The position numbers and the translations under genes are program-made. 64,000 nt of DNA from Actinostola sp. cb2023 (taxonomy: Eukaryota; Cnidaria; Anthozoa; Actiniaria; Actinostolidae), in NCBI GenBank assembly GCA_033675265.1, contig JAUJYZ010001068.1, forward strand, positions 1-64,000. Direction: 5' to 3'. This document shows, in pieces, positions 36,212 to 47,446 of this stretch. The notes under the pieces are model-generated. The model was not told the DNA's origin. It saw only the letters and a program-made list of their open reading frames with translations, and did no database searches. Every line of letters starts with the position of its first letter. Positions within the stretch are counted from its first letter, which is position 1.

Positions 36212-36739
36212 TTATGACACGTTCAAATTGACGTGGAAAGAACGTTTTCCTCTCAGCTTGGTTTTTGGAATTTCTGGACGAGAAAAGTCGTGGTCCCATT
36301 CAACGGGATTTGCCACGACTTTTGAGCGCTTGATCTTTTTGGCCACCTTTGCCTTCCTTGTGAATGGCAATTTTTTGAAAAATGACCTCTTTCTTGTATT
36401 GTCGACGTTCTTTGTTTCTTGTTGAGGTTCGATCACATTTCCCGGGTCTGCGGTGTTATCCTCATCTTGTACAGCTTCTTCTTCTTCTTCTTGAGAGACA
36501 ACGGAACTTGACGAATCTTCTTCATCATCATCTTCTTTATCGTCTTCGTCTTGTTCGTAGCGATAGTTTTCTGTCGATGCTTCCGTATATGGCTCGGTCA
36601 GCGAGACTACTGGTGTTACCATAGCTCTTTTTCTAGAAGATGAATTTCCGGTGAAACAAAGCTGCTGTTCCATATTTGTCGGGCGCATTGCTCTTGCCTC
36701 TGAAGCAGGGACACACGCACTTGTGATCCACTGCTGCAA
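36212..36739 (-). CDS. Unrecognised acidic-then-basic protein
   Basis: A 175-codon frame with no recognised domain. Residues about 55-100 are strongly acidic with runs of Asp, Glu and Ser. Residues about 118-160 are rich in Lys and Arg and contain nuclear-signal-like clusters (KRSFFKKL, KKIKRSK). This layout suits a nuclear or nucleic-acid-binding accessory protein, but that is inference. The start may be further upstream: an overlapping frame (36,807-36,616) could join through a shift. The stop codon lies within a few bases of the junction to BEL/Pao integrase, so the C-terminus may be defined by the insertion. Confidence 0.5.
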   Translation of the reverse strand: MQQWITSACVPASEARAMRPTNMEQQLCFTGNSSSRKRAMVTPVVSLTEPYTEASTENYRYEQDEDDKEDDDEEDSSSSVVSQEEEEEAVQDEDNTADPGNVIEPQQETKNVDNTRKRSFFKKLPFTRKAKVAKKIKRSKVVANPVEWDHDFSRPEIPKTKLRGKRSFHVNLNVS

Positions 36740-36775
36740 TGATTTAATGCTTCTTTCCGAAGCAAATTGGACATG

Positions 36776-37579
36776 TTAGTTGTCGTGGCTGCTCGTTTCG
36801 GACGCATAGATTTCGGGATTTCTCATCAGCACTCTTGACGCTTTTAGTTGAGTACAAAGAGTAAACATTGCACTACACGTTGTAATTGCATCACCAAGCA
36901 CCGCATCATATTGAATATCGTCTACAATGTGATTTTTCATCACATCGTAGACGTCCTTGGTCGTTGGCTTCGGAGTGTTTTTTTTCTTTTCTTCTTTCCT
37001 GTTTAATCTCTTGTAGGCATCTTGAACGGGCCGTAAACGTGATGTTAGGTACTCCGCCAACTCGGTATTGATGATATGCTGGCCATCGTTGATGACCGGC
37101 ATGCATTCGCGCACAGTTTGTGCCAACATGGACATGGCCATCCCGGGTCGGGAATACCATTCACAATTGTACGGGGCGAGGCGTGCCATAAAATCCATGT
37201 CGTCCCCCAAAGGTTCTGGCGCATAGTATGCTTTTAGAAACTTATGGGGAAAGAGCAACCATTTCTTTGGAATGGCTGGGGCAGATCTTTGGTTACTTCC
37301 ACCAACATGTTGCGGATTTACAAATTGCATTTGTTGTGGAATGATCATCTGTGGGTTGAATGCCCGTTCTTGTGAAACTTGAAGTGGCCCACAAGGATAA
37401 GCCCCATATCCTTGTTGTGGTTGTGGCTGCCAGTAGGAAGGCGAAGAATTATATGCATTTTGTGGTGGTTGTTGAGCCATATAGGGTGTTGCTTGAACAT
37501 TTCTTCTTCTTTTTTTTTGACTCGCGGAATACATTTCACTGTCAATGAAAATCAAAAGTGAAATGAAACGAATGGACAT
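36776..37579 (-). CDS. Unrecognised protein with Pro/Gln-rich N-terminus
   Basis: A 267-codon frame; the start could equally be the Met at about residue 13, before SASQKKRRR. The first ~100 residues are basic, then rich in Pro, Gln and Tyr (low complexity). From about residue 105 it is globular-looking with alternating hydrophobic segments. A Lys-rich EEKKKNT follows near residue 200 and a final helix-rich part after it. No known family was recognised. It is the same strand as, and about 40 bp upstream of, the acidic/basic ORF. A disordered tail plus globular domain would suit a structural or DNA-binding role, but nothing in the sequence proves it. Confidence 0.55.
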   Translation of the reverse strand: MSIRFISLLIFIDSEMYSASQKKRRRNVQATPYMAQQPPQNAYNSSPSYWQPQPQQGYGAYPCGPLQVSQERAFNPQMIIPQQMQFVNPQHVGGSNQRSAPAIPKKWLLFPHKFLKAYYAPEPLGDDMDFMARLAPYNCEWYSRPGMAMSMLAQTVRECMPVINDGQHIINTELAEYLTSRLRPVQDAYKRLNRKEEKKKNTPKPTTKDVYDVMKNHIVDDIQYDAVLGDAITTCSAMFTLCTQLKASRVLMRNPEIYASETSSHDN

Positions 37580-37649
37580 GTAGTTCCAGTTTTGTTTGAT
37601 GATGAATTGTGTTAAATAATTGACAATATTTGTGGTACCAGTTGTAGTA

Positions 37650-40600
37650 CTGCGGATAGCGTTCCATTACTATAAAACGAAATTTAACAAAGTGTTGATA
37701 AATGAACAATCCCATACTTGGTAAATTATGCGTGAGTACACTTATAGGAATACACCACATTTCTGTTCCAACATCAAGGTCGATATGAACGCTTCTTTCC
37801 CACAAGCCAGTGTATGGGTGGATGAACAATCGAACAGTTGGCGAATTTTGCTAACATGGAAAGATGATTGAAAGTACGCATTTATTCAATGATGGATTAA
37901 ATGATTCAACGATGCCATTGGTAGATGAACAATTCCACACTTGACGAATTATGCTTCGCAATGATAGGAAGAACAGATATCACAGAAGGAAAGAGCAATT
38001 TTGCAATGAACGCTTGGCTACCACCAGTCAGTTATCTCATGCCACATCAACATTGGTAGGTGAACAATCCCACAATTGGCGAATTATGTTTCGCAATGAT
38101 AGGAAGAACAGACATCACATAATGAAGGAACAATTTTGCTATGAACCCTTGGCTACCACAAATCAGTTATCTCTTGCAACATCGCCATTGGTAGGTGAAC
38201 AATCCCACACTTGGCGAATGATGCTTCGCAATGATAGGAAGGTCAGACATACTTGGTAAATTATGCGTGAGTACACTTATAGGAATACACCACATTTCAG
38301 TTCCAACATCAAGGTCGATATGAACGCTTCTTTCCCACAAGCCAGTGTATGGGTGGATGAACAATCGAACAGTTGGCGAATTTTGCTAACATGCAAAGAT
38401 GATTGAAAGTACGCATTTATTCAATGATGGATTCAATGATTCAATGATGCCATTGTTAGATGAACAATTCCACACTTGACGAATTATGCTTCGCAATGAT
38501 AGGAAGAACAGACATCACAGAATGAAAGAGCAATTTTGCAATGAACGCTTGGCTACCACCAGTCAGTTATCTCATGCCACATCGCCATTGGTAGGTGAAC
38601 AATCCCACACTTGGCGAATTATGTTTCGCAATGATAGGAAGGTCAGACATCAGAGGAACAAACACTACACGTTGCCATGAAGAATTTGAAAGCACATGAC
38701 AGTATTGATATGGCCAATACTGGTGACATATTTCATCTACTGCTCGGGGAACAATCCAACATTCATGCCAAATCGCCATTGGTAGGTGAACAATCCCACA
38801 CTTGGCGAATTATTTTTCGCAATGATAATAAGGACAGACATCAGAGGAACAAACAAAACACGTTGCCATGAAGACTTTGAAAGCACATGCGAGTATTCAT
38901 ATGGCCAATACTGGTGACATATTCCATCTAATGCTCGGTGAACAATCCAACACTCATGCCACATCGCCATTGGTAGGTGAACAATCACACACTTGGCGAA
39001 TTATGCTTTACAATGAAAGGAAGAACAGACATCGGAGACATACACAAAGAACGTCGCCATGAAGATTTTCAAAACACATGCCAGTACTCGTGTGGTCGAT
39101 ACTCGTGGCATGTCTCCCTATTACTGGTTGAACAGTCCAACACTTGACGAATTTTGCTTCGCAATGATAGGAAGAACAGACATCAAACTTTGAATGACCA
39201 CTTTCACTATGAACGCTTGGCTACCAAAGGTCAGTTATCTCATGCCACATCACCATTGGTGGGTGAACAATCCAACACTTGGCGATTTATGCGTCAATGC
39301 AATGATAGGATGAGATGACATCGAGGAATTGAAAAGCATGTTCGCCATGAACGCTTCACTACCAGTAACCAGTTATTGCCACATCGCCATTGCTAGGTGA
39401 ACAATCCAACACTTGACGAATTATGCTTTGCAAGGATACGAAGAAAAGACATCAGAGAGTAAAGGAGCAATTTTCCTATGAACGCTTCGCTACAAGAAGC
39501 CAGTTTTTTCATGCCATATCTTCTTTGACAGGTGAACAATCCAACACTTGGCGAATTATGCTTCGCGATGATAGGAAGAACAGACATGAGCGAGACAAGG
39601 ATCTATCTTGCTATGAACGTTTCATTGCCACAAGCCAGTTATTCCATGCCACATCTTCTTTGACAGGTGAACAATCCCACACTTGACGAATTCTTGTGCC
39701 ATGATGAACATGGAAGGATCAAAATGTCAGATATTCTTGTGACCAGTGTTCAACAACAGGTCACTCGTTGGTGGATGAACAATCCAACACTTGGCGAATT
39801 ATGCTTCGCAATGATAGCAAGAACATACATGAGAGAGTCGATGAGCTGTTTTGCTCATCCCACAGTGTTTTCATCTGATGAACAGCGAACGTAAAGGGTT
39901 TGAAATCCATCAAACATCGTTTCAGTGACTTCGAAGAACTGCAATGGCGTAACATGTCGATTGACGAATAGTGATCAATATGTAGTTCCCAAGTTATTCA
40001 ATGCAACATCTTCTCTGGCGAACGAAGAATCCAACACTTGGCCAATTATGCTTCGCAATGATGGAAAGAACAGACATGAGAGTGTTAAGGAGCTGTTTAG
40101 CTATGAACGCTTGGTGACCACAAGGTAGTTATGCCACATCGTCTTTGACAGATGAACAATCCAAGACTTGGCGAATTGTGCCTCAATACCATGATAGGAA
40201 GAGTCGATATGAGAGGATGAAAACAAGAACATCGCTGTGAAGACTTTGAAGACAGAAGCCAGTATTTCTTTGTTTCATATGCATGACATGATTCCATATT
40301 ACTGGGTGAACAATCCCACACTTGACGAATTTTGGTTTGCAATGATAAGAAGAGATGACATCGAAGGATCAAAAAGCAAATTTGCTATGAACGCTTGGCT
40401 GCCAAAATTCAGTTATTCGTATACTCACAGTTCGGTGACATGCTACATATTACTGAGTGAACAATCCAACACTTGGCGAATTCTGTTTCTTTCGCAGTGA
40501 TAGTATGAGTCGACATAGAAGGTGCAACAATCTATTTTTTCTTGTAGTAACTGTGCCATGACATGTAGACCTTTGGTGAGTGAACAATCCAACACTTGGC

Positions 40601-40700
40601 GATTTCTGATTCGCAATGATAGGAAGAGCCGATATCGAAGGATCAAAAAGCAACATCGCTATGAACTCTTGGCCGCCACAAGCCAGTGTCAGTAAAAAAG
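37650..40700. repeat. Degenerate 135-bp repeat array, about 20 units
   Basis: Each unit carries GTGAACAATCC, then CACTTGGCGAATTATGC, then TTCGCAATGATAGGAAG; some copies read TTGACGAA. Box positions include 37,941, 38,076 and 38,211 (exactly 135 bp apart), 38,612, 38,802, 38,993, 39,132, 39,413, 39,548, 39,684, 39,790, 40,031, 40,167, 40,322, 40,474 and 40,592. The stretch TGGCGAATTATGCTTCGCA can fold into a small hairpin. A segment of about 190 bp starting at 37,713 is duplicated at 38,248. Because 135 is 45 codons, plus-strand frames stay open over two or three units (37,951-38,259; 39,423-39,686) with a repeating GEQSNTWRIMLRNDRKNRH-like peptide. Stops interrupt it elsewhere. Confidence 0.85.
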
Positions 40701-40900
40701 AAGACATCTCCAAACGACTCGGGACTTTTCGGGAGATCTGGAATGTATAACGGCAGGTGTCCATGCTGCTTATGACAAAAATGATTCTCCAATGTCCAGA
40801 GTGTAATCTTTCATAAATGGACAATGTAAATAAAATGCATGATAAAAGTGTAAACTGTTTCTGGTATATATATAATATTAATTATTGAGCATGATTCACT

Positions 40901-43900
40901 CTATTCTTCACTTGCTGTTGGCACTTGGAAATGATGGAGTTGTGGCGGTGTGATGAAATATAAATTGGCCAACTCTCGTACTCTTGTCACCGCCACATAC
41001 CCTGACCCTGCTGGTACACAATCGACATCAAAATAGATTGCCACCTTCTTCATTGTCTGCCCCTGAGCTTTACAGATGGTAAATGCATAAGCGGGTACGA
41101 TGGGGTAGACAATGATAGACTTTTCTTCGTCGGAAGGATCTTCAATGGTCAATGGGTATACGAATACCATTCTGCCCTCATTTAATTTAAGCTGCAGTGT
41201 GGCACCTCTCATTCGATGAAAAGATGCCAGTTGCCCATTTACAATACCAAGACGCTTGTTTAAATTTCTTGTAATCATCACTCTCATACCAACATGGATT
41301 GGAACAACTCTAGGTGGATTACAGTCGACCAACACGGTTGCAAGAGGTGAATTCCCGTCAAATAGGTGTGCCACGAAGAGGTCGTTGATGGTATGGCTTG
41401 CTTTTCGACTTACTGTGATGACTATCGCTTCTTTGTTGTCTTGGTAGAATTGCATCAGCAACTGTGCATTCAGATGGCCATCGGCACAGATGACACTTTC
41501 ACCCATCAGACGCTTCAGTAGAGAGTAGGTGGGTGGCAGGTAACGAAGATGATCCACCAGGTTTTGCATAATCACGTCGGTACATCTGTGCTGTGTCGTT
41601 AAGGTATATTGCACAGTTACTGATGACAAAGAAGGATAGGCATAAGCACTTTGCACTTGTATTACATCTCTTCCATGCGATTGGATGGGCTGCTGTTGCA
41701 TGTGGTCTCCTGTCATGAATACGACGGGTCTGATGTGTAAGTGAGATATCGTATTCATGACGTGACAGAAAATACGGAGGGGTACCATTGATATTTCGTC
41801 GAATATCATCACGTCGTACTGTGCCAATTCTTCGTTGTGCGCAGGAAGCACTTCTGGTTCCGCCGACACCCTAAACACAGAATGGAACGTGTCACAATCT
41901 ATGCTTGATCCAAAGATGGCCCTGTATGCACTGACTAGGATAATAACTTTAACTTTATTATTTATATAGCGCTTTTTCTTGTGCTCAAAGCGCTGTTTAT
42001 ATAATTTACAGTATAAATATATAATATAATAATAAAAATAATAATATATATAATTATAACTATTAAAACATTAAATTAGGCCTAAATACAATGTATTGTA
42101 ATGCAATTAAAAAAAATCCTAAGAAATAATATAATATATTATATGTGCAATGCCGGTGGGCGCAACAACGAGGACTCGGCCTCCCTCCTTCACACTCCAA
42201 TCGACGGCAGCGTGTACTAGTCGGGTCTTGCCAGTACCTGGTTTTCCGTGGACCAGTAGTGACTTGGTCCACAGTTGTCTAGGATCACTGGGAAGAAACG
42301 GACCAAGGGGATCGTGCTCCATGCCGAGCAGACAGGAGACATTTTCGTAGAATGAATTCCTACCACGTACCATGGTCTTGAAATACTCCATGACTCCAAT
42401 CTGCTCGGCTAGAAGAGGAAATGATTGGTGTTTTACGATTGGCGTAATTTCTCCGGTGGTTATGAAGCGTTGTTCCCAGGCTTTTAGAACTTCATACTGG
42501 CTTGAAACAAAGGCGATCACGTTATCTATATACTTATCTTTATTACATTCCAGTCGAAGACGTTCCTTGACTGTCTCGGCATTGGTCCAACGACCGGGAT
42601 TCCGTTGAATAGATGCTGCGAAGAATCTCAGATCAGGTGGCAAGATGGCATCATGACAGTGAAGAAGATCGTCTAGACTTCGGAAGGCACAGTTGAACAA
42701 CATGTCTTGGAAGAAGAACTCTTCGTGGTACACACTGTTGTATCGAACTGCGACCAGCGCGTTCTGTGTGTGACTTGATGATCTTGTACTTCCAAGAACA
42801 AATTTTCTTGCCCATTCCAGTAACGTCATTTCTTTTAACGTATCTTCTCTGTTGATATACTGTTGTACAACAGCGTCATCTCCAAACTTAGCGAGTTTGC
42901 AAGGCACTAACTTCTTGGTTGTTCTTGACGTCCATGCGAGTTTTACAGTGGACATTTGTAAAATCATCTCTGGCTCGCATGGACGTAACGATGTTAAATG
43001 ACGATAGGCTGCCATGTATGGGGTGACCTCTGTAGAGAACATCTCCATCATCAGTTGAGAATCATTGGATTTTGACACATAACTGGTTACATAGCGAAGA
43101 ATCATAGCACGCTGGTCGGTTACTTGAACGTCCATCCTGCACTGAAGTGCAGGAAGGACGGACGCCAAATAGCCACGGATGTTTCTAACGAATGCATCTA
43201 GAGGATGGCTAATTCTTAAAACCTCGCTGTCACCGATTTCTTTGATGACTCTAGTGGGCCCATCCCAAAGAGGGAGCGCGTTACTTTTGGATGACTGTAG
43301 ATCTTGTACTAAGAATGCATTATGCACGTCAGTCCAGGGTACATCGCCACGAATATCCGAGACATTGGTTCTGCTCAAGTCGTTCAACCATACGAGTACG
43401 TGGACGTGGCATGTGCCTCTGTTTTGGAATTCCAATCGGTAAAAATAGTTGATGACGTTCTGTTTCTTCACATCTCGTTCATCTTGAAATAGATGGCGTG
43501 TCCAACGCGCACTATTCCCTCCAGTTAGGTATCCTCTCACCAGCTGTTCGAGAACGTGTGCGATGTGAAGAGATTCTAATGCAGCCAATTCGATGGGCGC
43601 TTTTCCTTGTTGGACACGGATTGTTTCCATCCAGGATGGGAAAGGAAAGGTCCACTCGTAGGGGCTCAGGGTTAAGAACAAGGTGGGATATCCAAACTGC
43701 CTGACCGCATCTACGAGGGATAGGTGGTGCCATTTCCAATACTGGCCACTGAATACTTTGTTTTATAGGGAACGCGACGGATAACATTTCTGCTTGATTC
43801 CAACTGTGATTGCTCCTGAAACGGTGCGAAAGAGCCAAGTATCGTACATGAATTGTAAAAGGTTGTAGGTTGTGGAATAATCCAGAACTTCTGACTTGAC

Positions 43901-44746
43901 TTTAAAAAGAAAGGCCCGAGTAGTGGATGAATGTGTTCCATCACCAGATAGAATGGATTCGCACCACGATGTGTATGGATAGAGACAGGGCCATAACGCA
44001 CACTGTATTCCTTCATTTTGACGGTGGTCGTAAATATTAAATCTGCGATCGGTATGGCATAAACGATTCCTCAGTGCTACGAATTTGCTGTATGAAGAGT
44101 CGGTACTTGAGATCAAGTACTGGTAAGCACGTTGGCAACGATGACGTGCTTCTGGATCTTCGATGGCATTGATCTTCTCTTGTACACTGAGCTCACACCA
44201 GGAACAGCGCGTCATAAGATCTTTTTGACGATATCCATGTGGAAGGACGACGTACTGTCCCTGGTGTATTTGCAGTGGCCTCAAAACGCAAACATCAGCA
44301 AAAGACAATCCTCTCAATAGAATCGGAATCATTGAATAAGTAGGTCTAACGTACTTTCCATCTTTGCAAGTGCACTCTGTCGTGGATGTTTCGGGTATTC
44401 GCTTCACGAAAGTGTTCTTCATTTTCTTCGCGATCAATCCCTTGCATCTTGGACAAAACGTCCACGCAGAGTGAATACACCAATATTCAATATCTCCCAC
44501 ACGGTCGTAGGGCCAAGAGGAGTCTCTTTTGTCGTGGTTTTGAGTCGGTTGATTTTCATCGATGAAGATTGTGTATCGATTACCACGCCGATTATGGCGT
44601 GCCTCTACAACGGATAGTCGGTTTTCCAACGTTGTACTTTTGTACGGGTCGTGCGTGACACTGTACACTGGCCTTCTGGCCCAGAAAGATCTGACCTTGT
44701 TCTTGGACCAGGATTTTGAGCGGTCAATTCTTCTCTGGCGAACCAT
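40901..44746 (-). pseudogene. Helitron-like Rep-helicase (HUH nuclease plus Pif1-type helicase), disrupted
   Basis: Rolling-circle transposase: the Rep domain nicks single-stranded DNA and the helicase unwinds it. The N-terminal part (44,746-43,763) is Cys-rich, with CPRCKG and CSWCEL pairs that could bind zinc. An in-frame TAA at 43,763-43,765 follows. The same frame then continues with the HUH motif HVHVLVW near 43,400 and the tyrosine region YVTSYVSK near 43,075. The Pif1-type Walker A GKPGTGKT is at about 42,235. The frame breaks after VVAPTGIA (about 42,145) at a 200-bp insertion and resumes at about 41,935. Walker B MIFDEISMV, GDHMQQQPI and a C-terminal KAQGQT-containing motif VI follow. 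Length without breaks would be about 1,210 residues, in the range for Helitron proteins. Confidence 0.85.
41936..42145 (-). mobile_element. Small AT-rich insertion (SINE or MITE) in the helicase
   Basis: It separates helicase motif Ia from Walker B in the same codon phase. On the plus strand it carries TTTATATAGCGCTTTTTC and CTCAAAGCGCTGTTTATATA, a hairpin-like element seen in short repeats of many marine animals, then AT microsatellite. Exact ends and target duplication could not be fixed. Confidence 0.7.
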
Positions 44747-46652
44747 ACTACATAAAACAATATGAAGGACCTAGTAAAGTTTTAAACAATGTAAGATGAA
44801 AGAAATCCATCGACACAATTTACGTTCTCGGCCAGTGTTTTATATGAACTGAATGGTATGAACCTTTCGTTGAAACAGCTTTTTTTCAGCGTTTATATTG
44901 GGCACATATTAACAAAACACACAGGAAAATCACGTTTCAAATACATAGAGCGCGTGAAAAATTGAAAACTATTTCTTTTAACAATGTAAACGCTGATGAA
45001 GAGCAAGTTGTTCGAAAGGTTACCATGATGAAATTCATATAAAATAGAGGCAGAAGATTGAAAATGTGTTGATGAATACGGCCTAACAGAAACCTCCTGA
45101 ATATTTAGAAGTAAGAAAAATAAGAAGCTAAAAGGAAATGCATGAAATACCAGCATTGTTTGTTAAAAAATCAATTATAAATCAATCCAAAGGTTGTTCA
45201 GAGAAGCGATGCAAACATATGTTTTGAAAAATTATACAAAGAATGAAAAGATCCGATAACCGAAAACCTTACGTACAATCGATAATCACTTTTGTGTGTT
45301 ATTCATATGCAAATACCAAAAGAACAAATGAAACTGATCCACGTGAATATAATGAAATCACTTGTTACTATAATATTTATAATAAATTCTTAATTGTAGG
45401 TACAAAATCGTTTTGATGAAAAACTGGCCAAAAAAACCCTCTCGTCATCGCTGAACAACCAAACATGTACAATAGAATAGAATGATAGATTGACACTTAC
45501 CTCGTATAAGACAAACTTCAAGTGAAATCTGAAATGAAAAGAAAATAATATAAATGGATAGTAACAACTAACAATTATTGGCACCTTGTTTTAAAAGGTC
45601 ATAGTTTCATCAGTGTTCCACCATGCCGTAATGACGTTTATCCGACTGGAAAAACATTCTAAAGAACAATGGTTTTTCGTGGTTTCTCATTTTCCAACAA
45701 GTGAGTGTTTTCATATGGCATGATAAAAAAGCTATCTTTTTGTATTAGAATGCAAAAACTGTCAACACTGCCAGCTGTCTTTTTGTCGAAGGACATCATA
45801 AAAAATGTTCAATAATGTTTCAAATACATGAAAATAAATAGTAAATTAAAACTTACAAAAGAAAAATAGCAGTGGAAGTGCTCAAACCAATAAATGGAAC
45901 TTCTAAAAATAAAAGAACAACATGTCATTGGAGAGAAACAACCATCCGTGTTATTAAATATACCGAGAACTTACCAAATAGAACGAGAAGTGTTCTTCTA
46001 AACAGAAACAGAAACTGCAGAGACGACCTTTTCTATTTGAATTAAAGATAAAATAACAACATGTCATTACAGAGAAACCACAATGTTTCAATAATGTGTC
46101 AATATGATTCGGAAACAATTAGTGCTGACTCGAGTAGGTAAACTTTTCAAGATTGACGGTATGTTCTTGTAAGAAAAACCATGTCATCCAATGTACAATA
46201 ACGTATTAAATATACCGAGACCTTACAAAAGAGAATGTTGTGAGACAAGTTGCACGATTTGTTACCCGTTTTACTGTTCCTTCAGTTGAAACAATTGGAT
46301 ATGCATTCAAAAATTGATTGTTGTTATATCTTTTTGGAAAACATTTAAAATTTGAGCATGGCACCGCCGGCTTATAAAGGAATGTTTCTAAAAATTTAGA
46401 TTATTTGTGAAATTCGTATAACCTGTCGCGTAAAATAACTTCTGTACATTAAAAGAGTCAAGAACCATGAATTTAATTGTTCATTTCCAATCAAGAATGT
46501 GCACAAAATAACACATTATGTTTAATGATTATACAGTTTCAATGTTGTAAATATGTTCAAATATGTTCATATATGCCATCCTATATTTATTAGTGTCGCC
46601 ATTGATCGAGAAGTTTCAATTTTATTTTAATTAAAGTTCACTTTGAGAAATG
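44747..46652. other. Unassigned region of the Helitron-like unit
   Basis: AT-rich with no recognised ORF. On the minus strand several short segments end in donor-like GTAAG (near 45,500, 45,855, 45,975 and 46,225). Two of them share a phrase reading, on the plus strand, TATTAAATATACCGAGA. ACAACATGTCATT also recurs near 45,930 and 46,055. These could be spliced leader exons of the Rep gene or just a decayed repeat. Confidence 0.4.
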
Positions 46653-46904
46653 TTATTCTTCATGATCTCTTTTGCTTGGAAGCCATTGATGAAGATTTCT
46701 TATCTGCCTTCTTAAAGCTCTGTTGCTTGCTCTCATCTTCCTAACGTTTCTCATCAGAACATCTACTTTATACTGAATATCATCTAGCTCTTCTTGAAGT
46801 TCTTCCCTGATCTTCTTCTTTACTTTTTCCATGAGAGATTCAGCCATGTTTTCGCTCGAAGGAACTTCAATTCTCGGTAAAACTTCTATGAGATATTCCG
46901 CCAT
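46653..46904 (-). CDS. Small coiled-coil protein
   Basis: An 83-codon frame beginning MAEYLIEVLPRIEVPSSENM. From about residue 22 to 65 the composition (Lys, Glu, Arg with regularly spaced Leu, Ile and Val) suits a single amphipathic helix or coiled coil. The remainder is basic (LRRQIRNLHQWLPSKR). No family was recognised. It lies just inside the upstream limit of the Helitron-like unit and on the same strand as the Rep-helicase. A dimeric nucleic-acid-binding accessory is possible but unproven. Confidence 0.45.
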   Translation of the reverse strand: MAEYLIEVLPRIEVPSSENMAESLMEKVKKKIREELQEELDDIQYKVDVLMRNVRKMRASNRALRRQIRNLHQWLPSKRDHEE

Positions 46905-46938
46905 CTTTAATATAAAGGGTTCAAATTACGTATAACCT

Positions 46939-47203
46939 GTTAAATTGTCGATTGGGACATGGTTGAAAGTGCGAGGGTCGACCGTTGAGTAAGATGTTTG
47001 TTGAACAGGTAGAGATATTGTCTGGCACATGCGCACTGTCTAGGCAAGCATTTCCAATGACCACCCACCCTAGATCAAGCCGTTGGGCCCATGGGGCGTT
47101 CCTTGGGCCATTACGTGACTCGCGGACCTTGTGAATGGCGGGTACATCTCGACCAATTAACAGGAGGACTTCGGTATCTGCGTCGATATCTTCATTTCAA
47201 ACA
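46939..47203 (-). pseudogene. BEL/Pao protease-to-RT linker fragment
   Basis: The frame reads DTEVLLLIGRDVPAIHKV, then NGPRNAPWAQRLDLGWVVIG and HFQPCPN, the conserved stretch after the BEL/Pao aspartic protease. It stops at about 46,939 at the edge of the Helitron-like unit. Upstream it is cut at about 47,205, before the protease active site, next to a stray Tc1-like terminus. The reverse transcriptase and RNase H that should follow are absent from the window. Confidence 0.85.
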
Positions 47204-47225
47204 TACGTTTGAATCTTGTATCAAA

Positions 47226-47446
47226 ATAATGTACATGTATATCGCAAGATAAGTTTATCGTATCGCGATACGAGTTTATCGTATCGCGATACGAGTTTAT
47301 CGTATGGCGATACGAGTTTATCGTATCGCGATACGAGTTTATCGTATCGCGAGAAAAGTTTATTGTATCGCGAGAAAAGTTTATCGTATCGCGAGAATTG
47401 TTTATCGTATCGCGAGAGCCTGGTAAGTTACTTTTGAGCGGTACTG
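47226..47446. mobile_element. Solo terminus of a palindrome-array element (type B)
   Basis: Eight or so copies of TTTATCGTATCGCGATACGA or variants end in CTTTTGAGCGGTACTG followed by TA. The inner boundary TACATGTA matches the inner boundary of the left end of element B. Only this end is present; the rest of the element is missing and BEL/Pao sequence adjoins. Confidence 0.8.

Larger units (their letters stand above)
36207..46938 (-). mobile_element. Helitron-like unit, 10.7 kb, between BEL/Pao fragments
   Basis: Limits are set by where BEL/Pao reading stops on each side (protease region at about 46,939, integrase at about 36,206). On the minus strand it contains a coiled-coil ORF, a Rep-helicase, an array of about twenty 135-bp repeats, a Pro/Gln-rich ORF and an acidic/basic ORF. 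TTCAAATT plus ACGT occurs near both ends in the same orientation, but canonical Helitron TC...CTRR ends were not found. Whether all five parts form one mobile unit is inference. Confidence 0.6.

Noticed and set aside
37650..40700. CRISPR-like array
   Set aside because: Repeat units are about 135 bp and degenerate with no unique spacers of constant length, and the context is a metazoan genome with no cas genes.
47216..47437. 73-codon ORF with an SLSYRDT repeat
   Set aside because: It is the translation of the TATCGCGATACGA array in the solo transposon terminus.
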